A DNA stretch of 45,611 bases from Spirochaetota bacterium (GTDB lineage: Bacteria; Spirochaetota; UBA4802; UBA5368): positions 1 through 45,611 of the forward strand of contig JALOTJ010000008.1 of assembly GCA_025457965.1 (NCBI GenBank), written 5' to 3'. Both the position numbers and the translations under genes were made by a program. Below, piece after piece: positions 8,574-17,381 of this stretch. The stretch's first letter is position 1; each line of letters starts with the position of its first letter. Below the pieces are notes generated by a model. It made no database searches, was not told the DNA's origin, and worked only from the letters and a program-made list of their open reading frames with translations.

Positions 8574-9679
8574 ATTTTAGCAGGTTCATCCCCAGGAAAA
8601 AAAAGACGATTGCAGGCGTTGCGGCGCTTTCGATTCTCCTCATCTACCTGATATTCCGCGGCTGCACGGGATCCTCGGACGTCGTCTACCGTTATGCGAA
8701 AGTGACCAGCGGGGATGTGATCAAAACCGTTTCAGTAACCGGGACCCTCGATGTGCTTAACTCGTACAGGGTGATGAGCAAGATCAACGGCGTGGTGAAC
8801 AGGGTGCTGGTGGATTTCAACCAGGTCGTCGGAAAGGGACAGTTGCTCGCGACCGTCGACTCCACAGAGATCGACCAGGAGATGTCCCGGGTGCGGGCGC
8901 AGCTGGAGCGTGCGCGACTGGACCTGTCGGGCGCGAAAGCCGATATCGATACGAAAAAGGATCTCTATAAGGAGAACCTTATTTCGAGAAAGGATCTGGA
9001 GCAGGCCGAGCTCAATTATAAAAAGATCGCTGCCCAGTATCGCCAGTTTTATGTGGAATATGAAATAGCCCTGCGAAATAAAAATTACACCCGCATCACT
9101 TCTCCCGCTTCGGGAATCATCATATCCATGGATATAAAACCGATGGATGTGGTTGCCGTAAACAAACCGCTTTTTGTGGTTGTCGAGGATTTAAGGAAGA
9201 TGTACCTGACCATAAATGTCGACGAATCGGATATCGGGAAAATAGCCAAGGGGCAGCATGTAAGCTTTACCGTCAGTGCGTTTCCCGGCAGTGCCTTCGC
9301 GGGTAAGATCGACCAAGTACGCCTTAATCCGACAACGCAGCAGAGCATCGTATTATACCAGGCCATCGTTATCTGCGATAATTCCGAGATGAAGCTGAAG
9401 CCGGGAATGACCGCGACGGCCACCGTCGTAGTCGGGAAAAAGGAAAAAGTGCTGCGTGTGCATAATGAAGCGTTTATCGTTTCGCCGGTCGAGACGAAGG
9501 GCGATTTCAATCGGCAGTTTGTCTGGAAGAAAAGGACAAGCGTGGTCGATGAACTCCCCGTAAAGAAGATCGGGGTCAAGACGGGGCTTGTCGGGGACGT
9601 GTTCACCGAAATAGCCTCGGATAAGATCAAGACCGGTGACGAAATTCTTGTGCGCATCGAAAAAAAGTTCAAACTGTGA
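8561..9679 (+). CDS. MacA-like periplasmic adaptor (membrane fusion protein)
   Basis: This 372-residue adaptor would bridge the inner-membrane ABC permease and the TolC-like duct. A basic N-terminus and one hydrophobic anchor (residues 15-30) precede a lipoyl/barrel-sandwich half-motif with RVLVDFNQVVGKGQLLATVD. A coiled-coil hairpin (about 105-170) follows, then the second half-motif (TSPASGIIISMDI), and beta-barrel and membrane-proximal domains. The AGGAGGAAT ribosome site lies inside the end of the TolC-like gene, so translation is coupled. The substrate cannot be inferred; MacAB-type pumps move macrolides, peptides or lipids. Confidence 0.88.
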   Translation: MPKIDFSRFIPRKKKTIAGVAALSILLIYLIFRGCTGSSDVVYRYAKVTSGDVIKTVSVTGTLDVLNSYRVMSKINGVVNRVLVDFNQVVGKGQLLATVDSTEIDQEMSRVRAQLERARLDLSGAKADIDTKKDLYKENLISRKDLEQAELNYKKIAAQYRQFYVEYEIALRNKNYTRITSPASGIIISMDIKPMDVVAVNKPLFVVVEDLRKMYLTINVDESDIGKIAKGQHVSFTVSAFPGSAFAGKIDQVRLNPTTQQSIVLYQAIVICDNSEMKLKPGMTATATVVVGKKEKVLRVHNEAFIVSPVETKGDFNRQFVWKKRTSVVDELPVKKIGVKTGLVGDVFTEIASDKIKTGDEILVRIEKKFKL

Positions 9680-9695
9680 CGGTCTCAGGGAAATC

Positions 9696-10415
9696 ATGGA
9701 CAGGGTCATCGAGGTCCGGGACCTCGTAAAAACATATTTCATCAGCGATGACGTCAGCGTCCACGCGATCAATGGCATCTCGCTCTCGGTTGCGAAGGGG
9801 GAATTTCTTGCGATAATGGGGGCTTCCGGCTCGGGGAAGTCAACCTTCATGAATATCCTTGGCTTCCTCGACTCGCTTTCCTCTGGAAGTTATCTCCTGG
9901 ACGGCGTTGAACAGGCCTCCCTGGACGACGACCGGAAAGCGGAAATACGAAATACAAAAATCGGGTTTGTTTTTCAGGGATTCAATCTTCTTTCGCGCAC
10001 ATCCGCCCTGGAAAACGTCGAGCTCCCCATGATATACCGTGGCGGGGCGCGGCCCTCCGAGGTGCGCGAAAAGGCGCGGGAGCTGCTTGCAATGGTGGGG
10101 CTTTCGGGGCGCGAAGACCATCATCCCAACAGGCTTTCCGGGGGCGAGCAGCAGCGTGTGGCGATCGCCCGGTCACTGATCAACGAACCGGCGATCATCC
10201 TCGCCGACGAGCCCACCGGAAACCTCGATTCCCGTAACACTGCCGATATTATGGGCATATTCACGCGGCTTAACATTGAGCTCGGCATCACGATTATTCT
10301 GGTAACCCATGAACCGGAAGTCGCGAGCTATACCAGGCGCAAGATCGTTTTCCGCGACGGCCTTATTCTTCAGGATACCTCGATAAAAAAAAACGTCCGG
10401 CGGAGCGGCAAATAA
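9696..10415 (+). CDS. MacB/LolD-type ABC transporter ATPase
   Basis: This 239-residue ATPase has Walker A GASGSGKST (residues 42-50), a Q-loop in FVFQGFNLL, the signature LSGGEQQRVAIARSL, Walker B IILADEPTGNLD and a switch His in VTHEPE. It belongs to the MacB/LolD/FtsE family that energises FtsX-like permeases. I chose ATG 9696, 16 bases after the adaptor stop with a CAGGGA element, because the family begins with a short strand like VIEVRDLVKTY. An in-frame ATG at 9636 lies inside the adaptor gene. The ATPase and its permease are separate genes here, unlike E. coli MacB. Confidence 0.93.
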   Translation: MDRVIEVRDLVKTYFISDDVSVHAINGISLSVAKGEFLAIMGASGSGKSTFMNILGFLDSLSSGSYLLDGVEQASLDDDRKAEIRNTKIGFVFQGFNLLSRTSALENVELPMIYRGGARPSEVREKARELLAMVGLSGREDHHPNRLSGGEQQRVAIARSLINEPAIILADEPTGNLDSRNTADIMGIFTRLNIELGITIILVTHEPEVASYTRRKIVFRDGLILQDTSIKKNVRRSGK

Positions 10416-10416
10416 C

Positions 10417-11595
10417 ATGAACGTGAGCAACCTTCTGCTTACCGCGCTGCGATCGCTCGGCAAGAACAAGATGCGCTCCGCGCTGACGAGCCTCGGTATT
10501 ATAATAGGCGTTGCGTCCGTAATCATGATGGTGGGGATAGGCAACAGCGCCCGTGTGTCCGTGCGGGACAAGGTATACACCTACGGCGCCAACGCGATGT
10601 CGATTAATTCGGAACGACCCTTCACCGAGCCGGATCTCGAACGCCTGCGGCGCTCGACCTCATATATAAAGTACATCACACCAATGGTCGGACGAAAAGC
10701 GGTTAACGTAAAGTTTGAGAACCGCTTCCTTGAAAGCCGGGTTCGGGGCGTAAACAATGATTTTTTTCGCATCCAGGAATGGCCTGTCACCTTCGGCAGG
10801 TATTTCACAGAACTGGAGATTCTGTCATACGAGAAGGTGGTCATTCTTGGGGACAGCGCCAGGCTGAGCCTCTTCGGGAATTCCAATCCTGTCGGCAGGA
10901 TCATCCTTGTAAACAACGTCCCCTTCATGGTGATAGGTTCACTGTCGGAGCTCGGACAGGCATTCTCGGGACGCGACCAGGACAATGTCGTCATCATGCC
11001 GTTCACGACGGCGGGACTTAAAATCGAAGGACGCAGGGATTTCAACGAAATTTTTGCTTCGACCTATTCCGAGGACCTTGTGGAGAAGACCGCCGGCGAA
11101 ATTCGCCGATTTCTCAGGAGCGAGCGGTCGATCGTGCCGGGACAGGCCGAGGATTTCACCGTCAAGACCAGCCGGGAAAAACTCGAGATGGCTGAATATA
11201 TCGCGAAAACACTTGCCATTCTGCTTGCCGGTATCGCGTCGATTTCGCTTATCGTCGGCGGTATCGGGATCATGAACATCATGCTGGTGTCGGTAAGCGA
11301 ACGGACGCGCGAGATAGGCATTCGCATGGCGATCGGCGCCAGGAGGCAGGACATACTCCTGCAGTTCCTGATAGAGGCCGTGACTTTGAGCGCGGGCGGC
11401 GGTATCGCCGGAATAACCCTCGGTATCTTCATTTACTTCATCATCACCATCGCTGTCGGATGGCCGTTCCTTTTTTCTGTTTTTTCCATCGCTATTTCCT
11501 TTCTCTTTTCGGGCGCCGTGGGGGTATTTTTCGGTTATTACCCGGCCCGAAAAGCTTCCGATCTCAAGCCGATAGACGCCCTTCGTTACGAATAG
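10417..11595 (+). CDS. MacB/FtsX-family ABC transporter permease
   Basis: This is a 392-residue permease. One N-terminal transmembrane helix (about 20-42) is followed by a large MacB-type periplasmic domain (43-265) and three C-terminal helices. It carries the family hallmarks RTREIGIRMAIGARRQDIL and the ending PARKASDLKPIDALRYE. It starts one base after the ATPase stop. With the three genes upstream it completes a tripartite export system (mechanotransmission type), which acts on periplasmic substrates. A weak ribosome site fits translational coupling. Confidence 0.93.
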   Translation: MNVSNLLLTALRSLGKNKMRSALTSLGIIIGVASVIMMVGIGNSARVSVRDKVYTYGANAMSINSERPFTEPDLERLRRSTSYIKYITPMVGRKAVNVKFENRFLESRVRGVNNDFFRIQEWPVTFGRYFTELEILSYEKVVILGDSARLSLFGNSNPVGRIILVNNVPFMVIGSLSELGQAFSGRDQDNVVIMPFTTAGLKIEGRRDFNEIFASTYSEDLVEKTAGEIRRFLRSERSIVPGQAEDFTVKTSREKLEMAEYIAKTLAILLAGIASISLIVGGIGIMNIMLVSVSERTREIGIRMAIGARRQDILLQFLIEAVTLSAGGGIAGITLGIFIYFIITIAVGWPFLFSVFSIAISFLFSGAVGVFFGYYPARKASDLKPIDALRYE

Positions 11596-11790
11596 CCTCC
11601 GCCTCGCCCGTCCGCTGTTTAAGAAATTAATTATTTTCACTATTAAGACATAATATTCCCCATTCCGATATATAAAACATGAATGTGCAGTCCGGCGCTC
11701 TGGCGTCTTCGTGGAGACATAAAACCGGGGAAGGAAAAGTCCCCGGTGCCGACAGCTGATGCCCGACCGGTAAAACCAAGGAGAAAAGCG

Positions 11791-12684
11791 TTGAAAGAGA
11801 TCCAGGCTATAAAGAAATTCAAGAGGTTTCTGCAGACCGAGAGGGGGCTGTCGCCGAATTCGATCTATTCGTACACCTACGACCTGAAAAAATTCAGCGA
11901 TTTTTTATCGCGGACCAACACGGACATATTCAGCGCCACCCACGAAGACGTTCAGCAATTTTTGAAATTCGAAAAGAATAAAAAGCATAATTCCTCCAGG
12001 ACCCTCGCCCGTTCCCTGGCGGCGATCAGGCAGTTCTACAATTTCATCTCCCTGAACGTGGAGCGTATCGAAAATCCGGCCAGCCGGATCGGTACTCCCC
12101 AGGTTGAAAAAACACTTCCGGATTTCCTGACTGTTCGAGAAATCGAAACGCTCTTTCGCTCGGTCTCCGAAAGCGACCCGTTTGAGCTCCGTGACAAGGC
12201 GATATTCGAGCTCCTGTATTCATGCGGCCTCCGGATTACCGAAGCGGTGGAGCTTTGCGTGAATAACCTGGATTTTGAAAACAGGTTCATCACGATTACC
12301 GGCAAGGGCGGCAAGGAGCGAATGGTACCGATAAGCGAGGAGGCCGTGAGGCTTATCAGAAAATACCTCAAGCATTCCAGAAGCGAGATCCTCGGGGACC
12401 GCCTGAGCGATTTTGTCTTTATCAGTAAAAAGGGCTCAAGGCTCAACAGAAAATCGGTATGGCGGCTCCTGAAAGGATACGTGGACCGCACCCAGATCAA
12501 GAAAAATATTACCCCGCATACGCTGCGCCATTCATTTGCCACGCACCTGCTTGAAAACGGCGCCGATTTACGCTCCGTCCAGGAGCTTCTGGGCCATATG
12601 GATATATCGACAACCCAGGTGTACACTCACCTCGCCAGGAAAGAGCTTCAAAAGATCCACCGGCGATTCCATCCAAAAGGATAA
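11791..12684 (+). CDS. Tyrosine recombinase XerC/XerD family
   Basis: This is a site-specific recombinase, most likely the chromosome dimer-resolution enzyme acting at dif. The N-terminal SAM-like domain (residues 1-95) contains RGLSPNSIYSYTYDL. The catalytic domain has the full set Arg148, Lys172, His243, Arg246, His269 and nucleophile Tyr278 (QVYTH). I chose TTG 11791, preceded by CAAGGAGAA at 7 bases, giving 297 residues, the usual Xer length. An upstream in-frame ATG at 11683 would add 36 unconserved residues. It sits in a housekeeping run with no phage or integron genes, which favours a core Xer role. XerC and XerD cannot be told apart from this alone. Confidence 0.88.
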   Translation: MKEIQAIKKFKRFLQTERGLSPNSIYSYTYDLKKFSDFLSRTNTDIFSATHEDVQQFLKFEKNKKHNSSRTLARSLAAIRQFYNFISLNVERIENPASRIGTPQVEKTLPDFLTVREIETLFRSVSESDPFELRDKAIFELLYSCGLRITEAVELCVNNLDFENRFITITGKGGKERMVPISEEAVRLIRKYLKHSRSEILGDRLSDFVFISKKGSRLNRKSVWRLLKGYVDRTQIKKNITPHTLRHSFATHLLENGADLRSVQELLGHMDISTTQVYTHLARKELQKIHRRFHPKG

Positions 12685-12694
12685 ATTTTCGCCT

Positions 12695-13918
12695 ATGCCG
12701 GGAAGAGAAACACACCGTCCCCGGGTGAACGGCCGTGCGGTTGCGTCCGCGGCGGCCTGCGCTCTTTTTCTCGCTTTCCTTGCGGGATGCGCCCCCTCTC
12801 GCGAGTTCCTGCTTAGAAAAAGCACCGAAATAGGCGCGGAAAAGAATTATGTTCGCGTACTGCTGCTCAATACCGCCGAACGCGTTGCGGTGGCTTCGCC
12901 CGCGCGCATGAAGATCAGCGGCCTGTCGGACAGGAGGGTGCACTATGACGGGAAGGGGAGGTCAGTTTTTTTCTATACCGAAAAGGTCAAGGAGCCGGTC
13001 GTGGTTGAATCATGGAATTCGCCGCTTTCGGTTAACGGCGTACCGTACCGTGGAGCGATCGAGCTGCATTCGAGGATGGGAAGGCTCCTTGTCGTCAACG
13101 TACTGACGATGGATGAGTACCTTTCGGGCGTCGTCCCCTGTGAGATATCGAGCGGTTGGAACATCGAGGCATTGAGGGCCCAGGCGGTTGCGGCCCGCAG
13201 TTACGCGTATTATCATATTATGAATGGCAACGATGCCCTTTTCGACCTCAATGCGACAAACCGCTCCCAGGTTTACGGCGGTGTTAAAGTGGAAACGGAG
13301 CGCACGAGCAAAGCGGTGCGGGACACGAGCGGCCAGGTGGTGTCCCATAACAACAAGCCGATCCTTGCCTTCTTTCATTCTACATGCGGCGGAAACACCA
13401 TCGATAACAACAAGGTCTGGACGGGGGAGGCCAGGGAGTATCTGCGCGGTGTGCGATGCGAATACTGCTCCCGGTCGCCCCACTATGCATGGGAGGAGAT
13501 GCTCACACTGTATGAGATTCGTCAGCACCTTGCCAGAAAATATGTCGGAGTTGGTACGGTGACGGGTATCGCGTTCAGGAAAGAGGGGGGGCGGGTAAAC
13601 CATGTTACGGTGGACCATAAGAACGGCGTCGTCCGACTTTCCGGGAATGATTTCAGGCTGCTCTTTCCTGAAAAAAAAATTAAAAGCCTGTATTTTGAGG
13701 CGGTTAAAACGAGGAACGGGCTGCTGTTAAAGGGGCACGGCTGGGGGCACGGCGTCGGGCTCTGCCAGTGGGGGGCGAACGGAATGGCCGAACGCAAGGC
13801 GGCCTATACCGATATTCTCCGGCATTATTATCGCGGAACGAGTCTCATGATCATGGCGGAAAAAGCACGACCGGGCTCCCAAAATAAACTGGCCCCCGGG
13901 CCGCCCCCTCGCTACTGA
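12695..13918 (+). CDS. SpoIID/LytB-domain lipoprotein
   Basis: This 407-residue protein has a lipoprotein signal (lipobox FLAGC, Cys32). Its SpoIID/LytB catalytic domain has TMDEYLSGVVPCEI, LRAQAVAARSYA, STCGGNT and the C-terminal GHGWGHGVGLCQWGA motif. SpoIID proteins are lytic transglycosylases that cut peptidoglycan stripped of stem peptides. Outside spore formers, including spirochaetes and cyanobacteria, they are probably cell-wall remodelling enzymes. ATG 12695 gives a proper signal peptide; upstream in-frame codons overlap the recombinase gene. It starts 10 bases after the recombinase stop. Confidence 0.85.
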   Translation: MPGRETHRPRVNGRAVASAAACALFLAFLAGCAPSREFLLRKSTEIGAEKNYVRVLLLNTAERVAVASPARMKISGLSDRRVHYDGKGRSVFFYTEKVKEPVVVESWNSPLSVNGVPYRGAIELHSRMGRLLVVNVLTMDEYLSGVVPCEISSGWNIEALRAQAVAARSYAYYHIMNGNDALFDLNATNRSQVYGGVKVETERTSKAVRDTSGQVVSHNNKPILAFFHSTCGGNTIDNNKVWTGEAREYLRGVRCEYCSRSPHYAWEEMLTLYEIRQHLARKYVGVGTVTGIAFRKEGGRVNHVTVDHKNGVVRLSGNDFRLLFPEKKIKSLYFEAVKTRNGLLLKGHGWGHGVGLCQWGANGMAERKAAYTDILRHYYRGTSLMIMAEKARPGSQNKLAPGPPPRY

Positions 13919-13979
13919 GTACTCCCCCCCGTAAAATTATGGTTGTTAAAAAAACGCGACCCTGTGTCATGATGGCACG

Positions 13980-15017
13980 ATGACGATTGAGCGCCCATAC
14001 CGGCTTTCCGATTTTGAATTCAACCTTCCCGATGAGCTCATTGCGCAGGAACCCGCGAATGAGCGTGACGCGTCGAGGTTGCTCGTCATGAGTCGCGGTG
14101 GCGGCCTGGAGCACCGGATGTTCCGGGATATTCTCGAGTACCTGCGCGAAGGCGACGTGCTGGTGTTCAACGACGCCAGGGTAATGCCGGCGCGTGTTTA
14201 TTTCATCAGGCAGAGCGGCGCACGCGTGGAATTCATACTTACGGGACGGCTTGACGAGCTTCGATGGACGGCTATCTGCAACAGGACCTCGAGGATTAAA
14301 ATCGGCGAAACCCTCCGCGCGCAGGGCGACGAAACCGTGACGATTCGCGTGCTTGCCCGGGGCGCAGAAGATTTTACGATTGAAAGCGGCGTGGTGCTGG
14401 ATGACGGTGTGCTGGAAACGATCGGTGTGGTCCCGCTCCCGCCCTATATCAGGCGTGATCATTCAGCACTCGACGTCGAACGTTACCAGACGGTATACGC
14501 CCGCGAGAGCGGTGCAGTGGCGGCTCCGACGGCGGGACTCCACTTCTCCACGGAGCTTCTTCACGATATCGCCGCGCGGGGTGTTGAGTTCGCATACCTT
14601 ACGCTCTTTGTCTCGTGGGGGACCTTCCAGCCCGTTCGGCATGAAGACCTCTCGCTTCACCGGATGCACAGCGAACGATTCATCCTTCCTGAAGCCTCCG
14701 CTGCCGTTATTAACAGGGCCCGCGCCGAACGGCGCCGCGTCATCGCCGCCGGCACCACTTCACTTCGCGTTCTCGAAACTACCTTCCATGAAGGCGCCAA
14801 CCGGGCCGCGGAGGGAGTTACGGACCTTTTTATTTACCCGCCGACTACGCTGCGATCCGTCGATGCGCTGCTCACGAATTTCCATACTCCGCGCTCCACG
14901 CTGCTCATGCTGGTCGCCGCCTTCGCCGGATACGCTTCGATAATGGAGGCGTACAGAGAGGCCGTGGCAAACCGATATCGTTTCTTTTCATACGGCGATG
15001 CGATGCTGATTCTGTAA
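13980..15017 (+). CDS. queA: tRNA preQ1(34) S-adenosylmethionine ribosyltransferase-isomerase QueA
   Basis: QueA transfers and isomerises the ribosyl part of SAM onto preQ1 at the wobble base of GUN-anticodon tRNAs, forming epoxyqueuosine. The 345 residues match the family from the opening YRLSDFEFNLPDELIAQ. Family motifs include RDASRLL, DVLVFNDARVMPARV, PTAGLHFS, TLFVSWGTFQPV, GTTSLRVLE and TNFHTPRSTLLMLVAAF. No Shine-Dalgarno element is obvious before the ATG. The tRNA-Tyr (GTA) gene in this window encodes a natural substrate of the queuosine pathway. Other que genes are not present. Confidence 0.96.
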   Translation: MTIERPYRLSDFEFNLPDELIAQEPANERDASRLLVMSRGGGLEHRMFRDILEYLREGDVLVFNDARVMPARVYFIRQSGARVEFILTGRLDELRWTAICNRTSRIKIGETLRAQGDETVTIRVLARGAEDFTIESGVVLDDGVLETIGVVPLPPYIRRDHSALDVERYQTVYARESGAVAAPTAGLHFSTELLHDIAARGVEFAYLTLFVSWGTFQPVRHEDLSLHRMHSERFILPEASAAVINRARAERRRVIAAGTTSLRVLETTFHEGANRAAEGVTDLFIYPPTTLRSVDALLTNFHTPRSTLLMLVAAFAGYASIMEAYREAVANRYRFFSYGDAMLIL

Positions 15018-15053
15018 CAGGCGGGTCGGGATGATTTTTTAAGGAGGATATTG

Positions 15054-15881
15054 ATGAAGGTCCGTGATGCGTGCTCTTTTCTCGAAGGGCGTTTCCCGCC
15101 CGCCCTGCAGGAAAAATACGACAACGCGGGGGGGCAGGTGTTGTTCCCCGATGACGAGATCCGGGGGGTGCTGGTGTCGCTCGACTGCGATCGCGCTGTG
15201 ATCGAAGAGGCGCGGACGCTGGGGTGCAACCTGATCGTCACCCACCATCCGATATTTTTCCGCCCGCTTCGAAACCTGACCGGCGGCGAGCCGCACTCGG
15301 AGATGATTTTCGATCTCGTCAATGACCGCACGAGCCTGTATTCCGCGCACACCAATCTGGATAAGATTTACTTCGATCGGCTGGGCGCGGTGATCGGGCT
15401 GGCCGAAATGAGCCTCCTGGTGAAAACGGACACGCCACGATCCGAAGGAGGGCGGGAATACGGTTTCGGTGCCCGTGGGGAGTTTAATCCCCCCCTCCCG
15501 CTCGAGGAGCTCCTGCATCGCGTATGTGACCGGCTCGCGCTCCCGTTTCTGGTCTACGCGGGAAAAGGGGAGGCACCGGTGCGGCGATGCGCGGTGAGCG
15601 GTGGTGCCGGCGGCGGCTCAATAGGGCGCATACTGCAGGAATGTGAGGTCGACTGCATAATTACCGGCGATGTGGGCTATCATGACGTGAAAACCGCGGT
15701 CGATCACGGTGTCGCGGTCATCGACGCAGGTCATTACGGCACGGAAAGGATTTTACTGGATTTTTTATGTTCGGATATCCAAGACTACTTGACAAAAACG
15801 CCGACGGCCGGGCAAATAAGGGCCTGCGTCTCCCGCATGGAGGCCAATCCTTTCAGCGTATTTCTGCCGGACCGGAAATGA
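15054..15881 (+). CDS. Nif3-like dinuclear metal-centre protein (GTP cyclohydrolase I type 2 family)
   Basis: This 275-residue protein belongs to the Nif3/YbgI/YqfO family. Metal ligands are visible as His64 and His65 in THHPIFF, Asp in HTNLDK, and His227 with Glu231 in GHYGTE. The family makes hexameric toroids with a two-metal site, and its cellular function is unresolved despite the GTP cyclohydrolase label. ATG 15054 is preceded by AAGGAGGATATTG; a TTG three bases earlier is less likely. It overlaps the next gene by ATGA. Nif3 followed by a zinc-ribbon coiled-coil protein is a pairing seen widely in bacteria. Confidence 0.93.
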   Translation: MKVRDACSFLEGRFPPALQEKYDNAGGQVLFPDDEIRGVLVSLDCDRAVIEEARTLGCNLIVTHHPIFFRPLRNLTGGEPHSEMIFDLVNDRTSLYSAHTNLDKIYFDRLGAVIGLAEMSLLVKTDTPRSEGGREYGFGARGEFNPPLPLEELLHRVCDRLALPFLVYAGKGEAPVRRCAVSGGAGGGSIGRILQECEVDCIITGDVGYHDVKTAVDHGVAVIDAGHYGTERILLDFLCSDIQDYLTKTPTAGQIRACVSRMEANPFSVFLPDRK

Positions 15882-16579
15882 ACAACGATATAGCCAGAAT
15901 GATCGAACTGCAACGGTACTGGGATACGGTGCTGCGCTGCCGCGATGACATCGAGAAAAGCGATAGCTCCATCTCGTTCTGGAAAGAGCGGCTTAAGGAA
16001 AACCAGGGCCGTGTTCTGGCCCTGCAGGAAACGGTAAAGCTTTCGAAGAGCTTCCTCAGGCAGAAGGAGGTCGACCTCGCCTCCGTGGAAGAAAAGATCG
16101 CGAGGCTCAAAACGCGCGGAGACGCGGTGAAAAATGAACGCGAAGCCGCGGCCGCAGGGAGCGAGCTCGCCGCCGCATCGGCGGAGCGCAGCGGACTCGA
16201 AGAGGAGATCCTGCTTCTCATGGACGAGCTCGAGGTAAAAAGCTCTTTACTGGCGGACGCTGAAAAAGAGGCAGCGGCCGCATCGGAACAGTCCGGCGCG
16301 GACATCGCGATGCTCGAGGAACGAATCGAGCGGTTCCGGAAACAGATGGATGAGCATCGGGCGAAATTTGACGAAGGTCTTTCCGGTCTTTCCGCGGCCG
16401 TGCGGCCAAAGTTTCAGAAGCTCACCGGCTCCGGGAACGGAAAGGCCATAGTCCGCATCGATGGGGAGACCTGTGAGGGTTGTCGCGTGCAGGTGCCGGT
16501 CCACCTTGCCGGCGATGTGTCGAAGTCGGACCGGGTGATGTCGTGCAGCAATTGCGGAAGGTTTATTTATAACGGATAG
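15878..16579 (+). CDS. Coiled-coil protein with C-terminal zinc ribbon (C4-type, CT398-like)
   Basis: This 233-residue protein is almost all coiled coil from residue 5 to about 180, with heptads rich in Glu, Lys, Ala and Leu. It ends in a C4 zinc ribbon: CEGCRVQVP and, about 20 residues on, CSNCGRF. This is the architecture of the family called zinc ribbon domain protein (CT398 in Chlamydia), for which a structural or secretion-related role has been suggested. The start at 15878 overlaps the Nif3 stop as ATGA, so the two are translationally coupled. It has no signal peptide. Confidence 0.85.
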   Translation: MNNDIARMIELQRYWDTVLRCRDDIEKSDSSISFWKERLKENQGRVLALQETVKLSKSFLRQKEVDLASVEEKIARLKTRGDAVKNEREAAAAGSELAAASAERSGLEEEILLLMDELEVKSSLLADAEKEAAAASEQSGADIAMLEERIERFRKQMDEHRAKFDEGLSGLSAAVRPKFQKLTGSGNGKAIVRIDGETCEGCRVQVPVHLAGDVSKSDRVMSCSNCGRFIYNG

Positions 16580-16613
16580 GTCTCCGGCACGGTCCTTGTC
16601 TCAAGCGGTTTCA

Positions 16614-16633
16614 GGGCGCTTTTTAAAGCGCCC
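16614..16633. repeat. Perfect palindrome upstream of the RNase H gene
   Basis: GGGCGCTTT (16614-16622) and AAAGCGCCC (16625-16633) pair around two T. No T-run follows. It sits between two co-directional genes and may act as an RNA-processing hairpin or weak terminator. Confidence 0.45.
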
Positions 16634-16674
16634 GCCGGAAAAGGGACTGCCGGGTTAAAAATAAAGAGGGTACT

Positions 16675-17364
16675 ATGCTTCTGAGTATTGACAGGGTTTT
16701 ACAGCTTCTGGCAGAAGGCAAGAGCGTGCAAAAGATCGCGGAGCTTTCCGATGTCGATGTCGCGGAGGTCTGTGCGGTGATAGAAGAAGCCAGGGCCATT
16801 CTCGAAACCAGCGACAAGGCTCGTTCGCGAAAGAAGATAATAATCAGGCGAAAAAACCCGGCCGATGATCCATCTCCGGCGCCCCCTGAGGAAGCGGGAG
16901 CCGATGTTCCGCCGGACGGGGAGATTTTCGACGGGGCGGAGCTGTCGGCCGTGCCGCTTGACTCGTCCCTGGTGATGTATACCGACGGCGCATCGCGCGG
17001 AAACCCGGGCCCGGCAGGGATTGGAATCGTCATTTACGACAGCGACAATCGCCAGGTCGGCAAGGTTTCGCTGCCCATCGGTGTGCAGACGAACAACTTT
17101 GCCGAATATACCGCGCTTATACACGCCCTTCGGATCGGACGCTATTTCAGGGCCCGCATGCTGAAGATCCGTACCGATTCAGAGCTCGTGGTAAAACAGA
17201 TAAAAGGCGAATACAAGGTCAACCACGAGAATATAAAGGGCCTTTACGCGGAGGCGATGAAGCTTAAAAAGGCCTTCAGCAGCTGCAAAATAGAGCACGT
17301 TACCCGCAACTTCAACGACAAGGCCGATTACCTGGCCAAAAAAGCCTCGGAACTGAACAAATAG
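16675..17364 (+). CDS. RNase HI-family protein with N-terminal helix-turn-helix-like extension
   Basis: Residues 101-229 form an RNase HI domain of the short bacterial/archaeal type. Its acidic residues are in YTDGASRGNPG, NNFAEY and RTDSELVVKQ, and the C-terminal RNFNDKADYLAKKA is present. It would cleave RNA in RNA-DNA hybrids. The N-terminal ~45 residues (LLAEGKSVQKIAELSDV...) look like a small helix-turn-helix. They join by a Pro/Ala/Glu-rich linker of about 50 residues. Usual RNase HI has ~150 residues; this one has 229. It is followed 17 bases later by recJ, fitting a nucleic-acid processing pair. Confidence 0.9.
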   Translation: MLLSIDRVLQLLAEGKSVQKIAELSDVDVAEVCAVIEEARAILETSDKARSRKKIIIRRKNPADDPSPAPPEEAGADVPPDGEIFDGAELSAVPLDSSLVMYTDGASRGNPGPAGIGIVIYDSDNRQVGKVSLPIGVQTNNFAEYTALIHALRIGRYFRARMLKIRTDSELVVKQIKGEYKVNHENIKGLYAEAMKLKKAFSSCKIEHVTRNFNDKADYLAKKASELNK

Positions 17365-17381
17365 GCGGGGGAAGGGTTTTT

